Positions 34,171-34,386 of a DNA stretch of 34,386 nucleotides are shown here, piece by piece. Source of the DNA: Defluviibacillus sp043739385. GTDB taxonomy: Bacteria; Pseudomonadota; Gammaproteobacteria; Burkholderiales; Burkholderiaceae_C. A program made the translations under genes and the position numbers. Position 1 is the first letter of the stretch. Each line of letters opens with the position of its first letter. The stretch covers positions 1-34,386 of the forward strand of contig JAYUED010000149.1 in assembly GCA_043739385.1 (NCBI GenBank), in the 5' to 3' direction. The notes beneath the pieces were generated by a model. The model searched no databases. It saw only the letters and a program-made list of their open reading frames with translations, and was not told where the DNA came from.

Positions 34171-34386
34171 TTTGGCGCGCGTGGACGCGCATCAAATCAA
34201 GCCTCACGAGTACAAAGAGCTGCCCGAACTCACGGACGAGATGCTCGCTCGTGCCGACGTCAACAAGGGTGGCCGCCCTCGATCAGCAAGCCCGCGCCAA
34301 CTGATCAGCCTTCGCCTGCCGCCTGAAGTTATTGAACGCTGGCGCGCCACCGGGCCCGGTTGGCAAACCCGTATGGCTGAGCGCCT
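34127..34386 (+). CDS. BrnA-family antitoxin (runs off the window edge)
   Basis: At least 86 codons are visible. The segment YKELPELTDEMLARADVNKG, then GGRPRSASPRQLISLRLPPEVIERWRATG and GWQTRMAERL, is characteristic of BrnA antitoxins: an acidic N-terminal region that binds the toxin, and a ribbon-helix-helix DNA-binding part. ATG 34127 has AAAGG 3 bases upstream; GTG 34133 in the same frame has better spacing (9 bases). Only the last residues after the RHH helix lie outside the window. Its upstream toxin partner is reduced to a fragment. Confidence 0.85.
   Translation, partial: MIVSKLASPRTSGSDLARVDAHQIKPHEYKELPELTDEMLARADVNKGGRPRSASPRQLISLRLPPEVIERWRATGPGWQTRMAER

Overview
The window reads as a chromosomal surface-polysaccharide (O-antigen/exopolysaccharide) locus of a high-GC Gram-negative bacterium. 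A betaproteobacterium of the Burkholderiales, Comamonadaceae-like, is my best inference. The reasons are the GC-rich codon use of the flanks, a PEP-CTERM secreted protein, a Wzc-type tyrosine autokinase and BrnA-type and HigA-type antitoxins. No rRNA, tRNA or other lineage marker is present, so the taxonomy is inferred, not shown.

Layout. (1) Positions 1-7657 are minus-strand: a beta-ketoacyl-ACP synthase cut by the left edge, a PEP-CTERM protein with its own terminator, then an operon read right to left of O-antigen ligase-like protein, Wzc-type kinase, CpsB/YwqE-type PHP phosphatase and a TPR protein. Next comes a small secreted proline-rich peptide gene with its own terminator. (2) From 7954 everything is plus-strand. 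A WecA/MraY-type initiating phosphosugar transferase is followed, after a decayed 0.7 kb stretch, by UDP-glucose dehydrogenase, UDP-glucuronate decarboxylase, an asparagine-synthase-type amidotransferase, a GT4, an acyltransferase, a tiny membrane ORF, a Wzx flippase, WecB and another GT4. (3) After an AT-rich 0.96 kb gap come an FkbM methyltransferase, three more GT4-like transferases, a Wzy-like polymerase and a GT2. (4) From 27.9 kb the locus looks like a scrapyard: an IS630-family transposase remnant, an intact carbamoyltransferase, fragments of a GT2 and of a hexapeptide acetyltransferase, an FkbM methyltransferase, a GT2, and an acyltransferase gene broken by one in-frame TAG. (5) At 33654 the cluster abuts two antitoxin genes, each preceded by only the 3' end of its toxin gene.

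How it works together (inference from families). WecA-like protein starts the repeat unit on undecaprenyl phosphate. Ugd makes UDP-GlcA, UXS converts part of it to UDP-xylose, and WecB makes UDP-ManNAc. Five GT4-like and two GT2 transferases extend the unit. FkbM methyltransferases, acyltransferases, the amidotransferase (possibly making a uronamide) and the carbamoyltransferase decorate it. Wzx flips it and a Wzy-like protein polymerises it. The left-hand minus-strand operon carries the Wzc/phosphatase pair that usually controls chain length and export. No Wza-type outer-membrane export protein and no exosortase lies in the window.

Base composition is visibly lower in GC from about 15.1 to 28.6 kb and again from 32.4 to 33.65 kb than in the flanks, as expected for strain-specific, laterally acquired O-antigen genes. 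I saw no CRISPR array, no structural RNA gene and no clearly new defence or signalling system. The most interesting items are the remnants, the small peptides and the unusual set of sugar-modifying enzymes.
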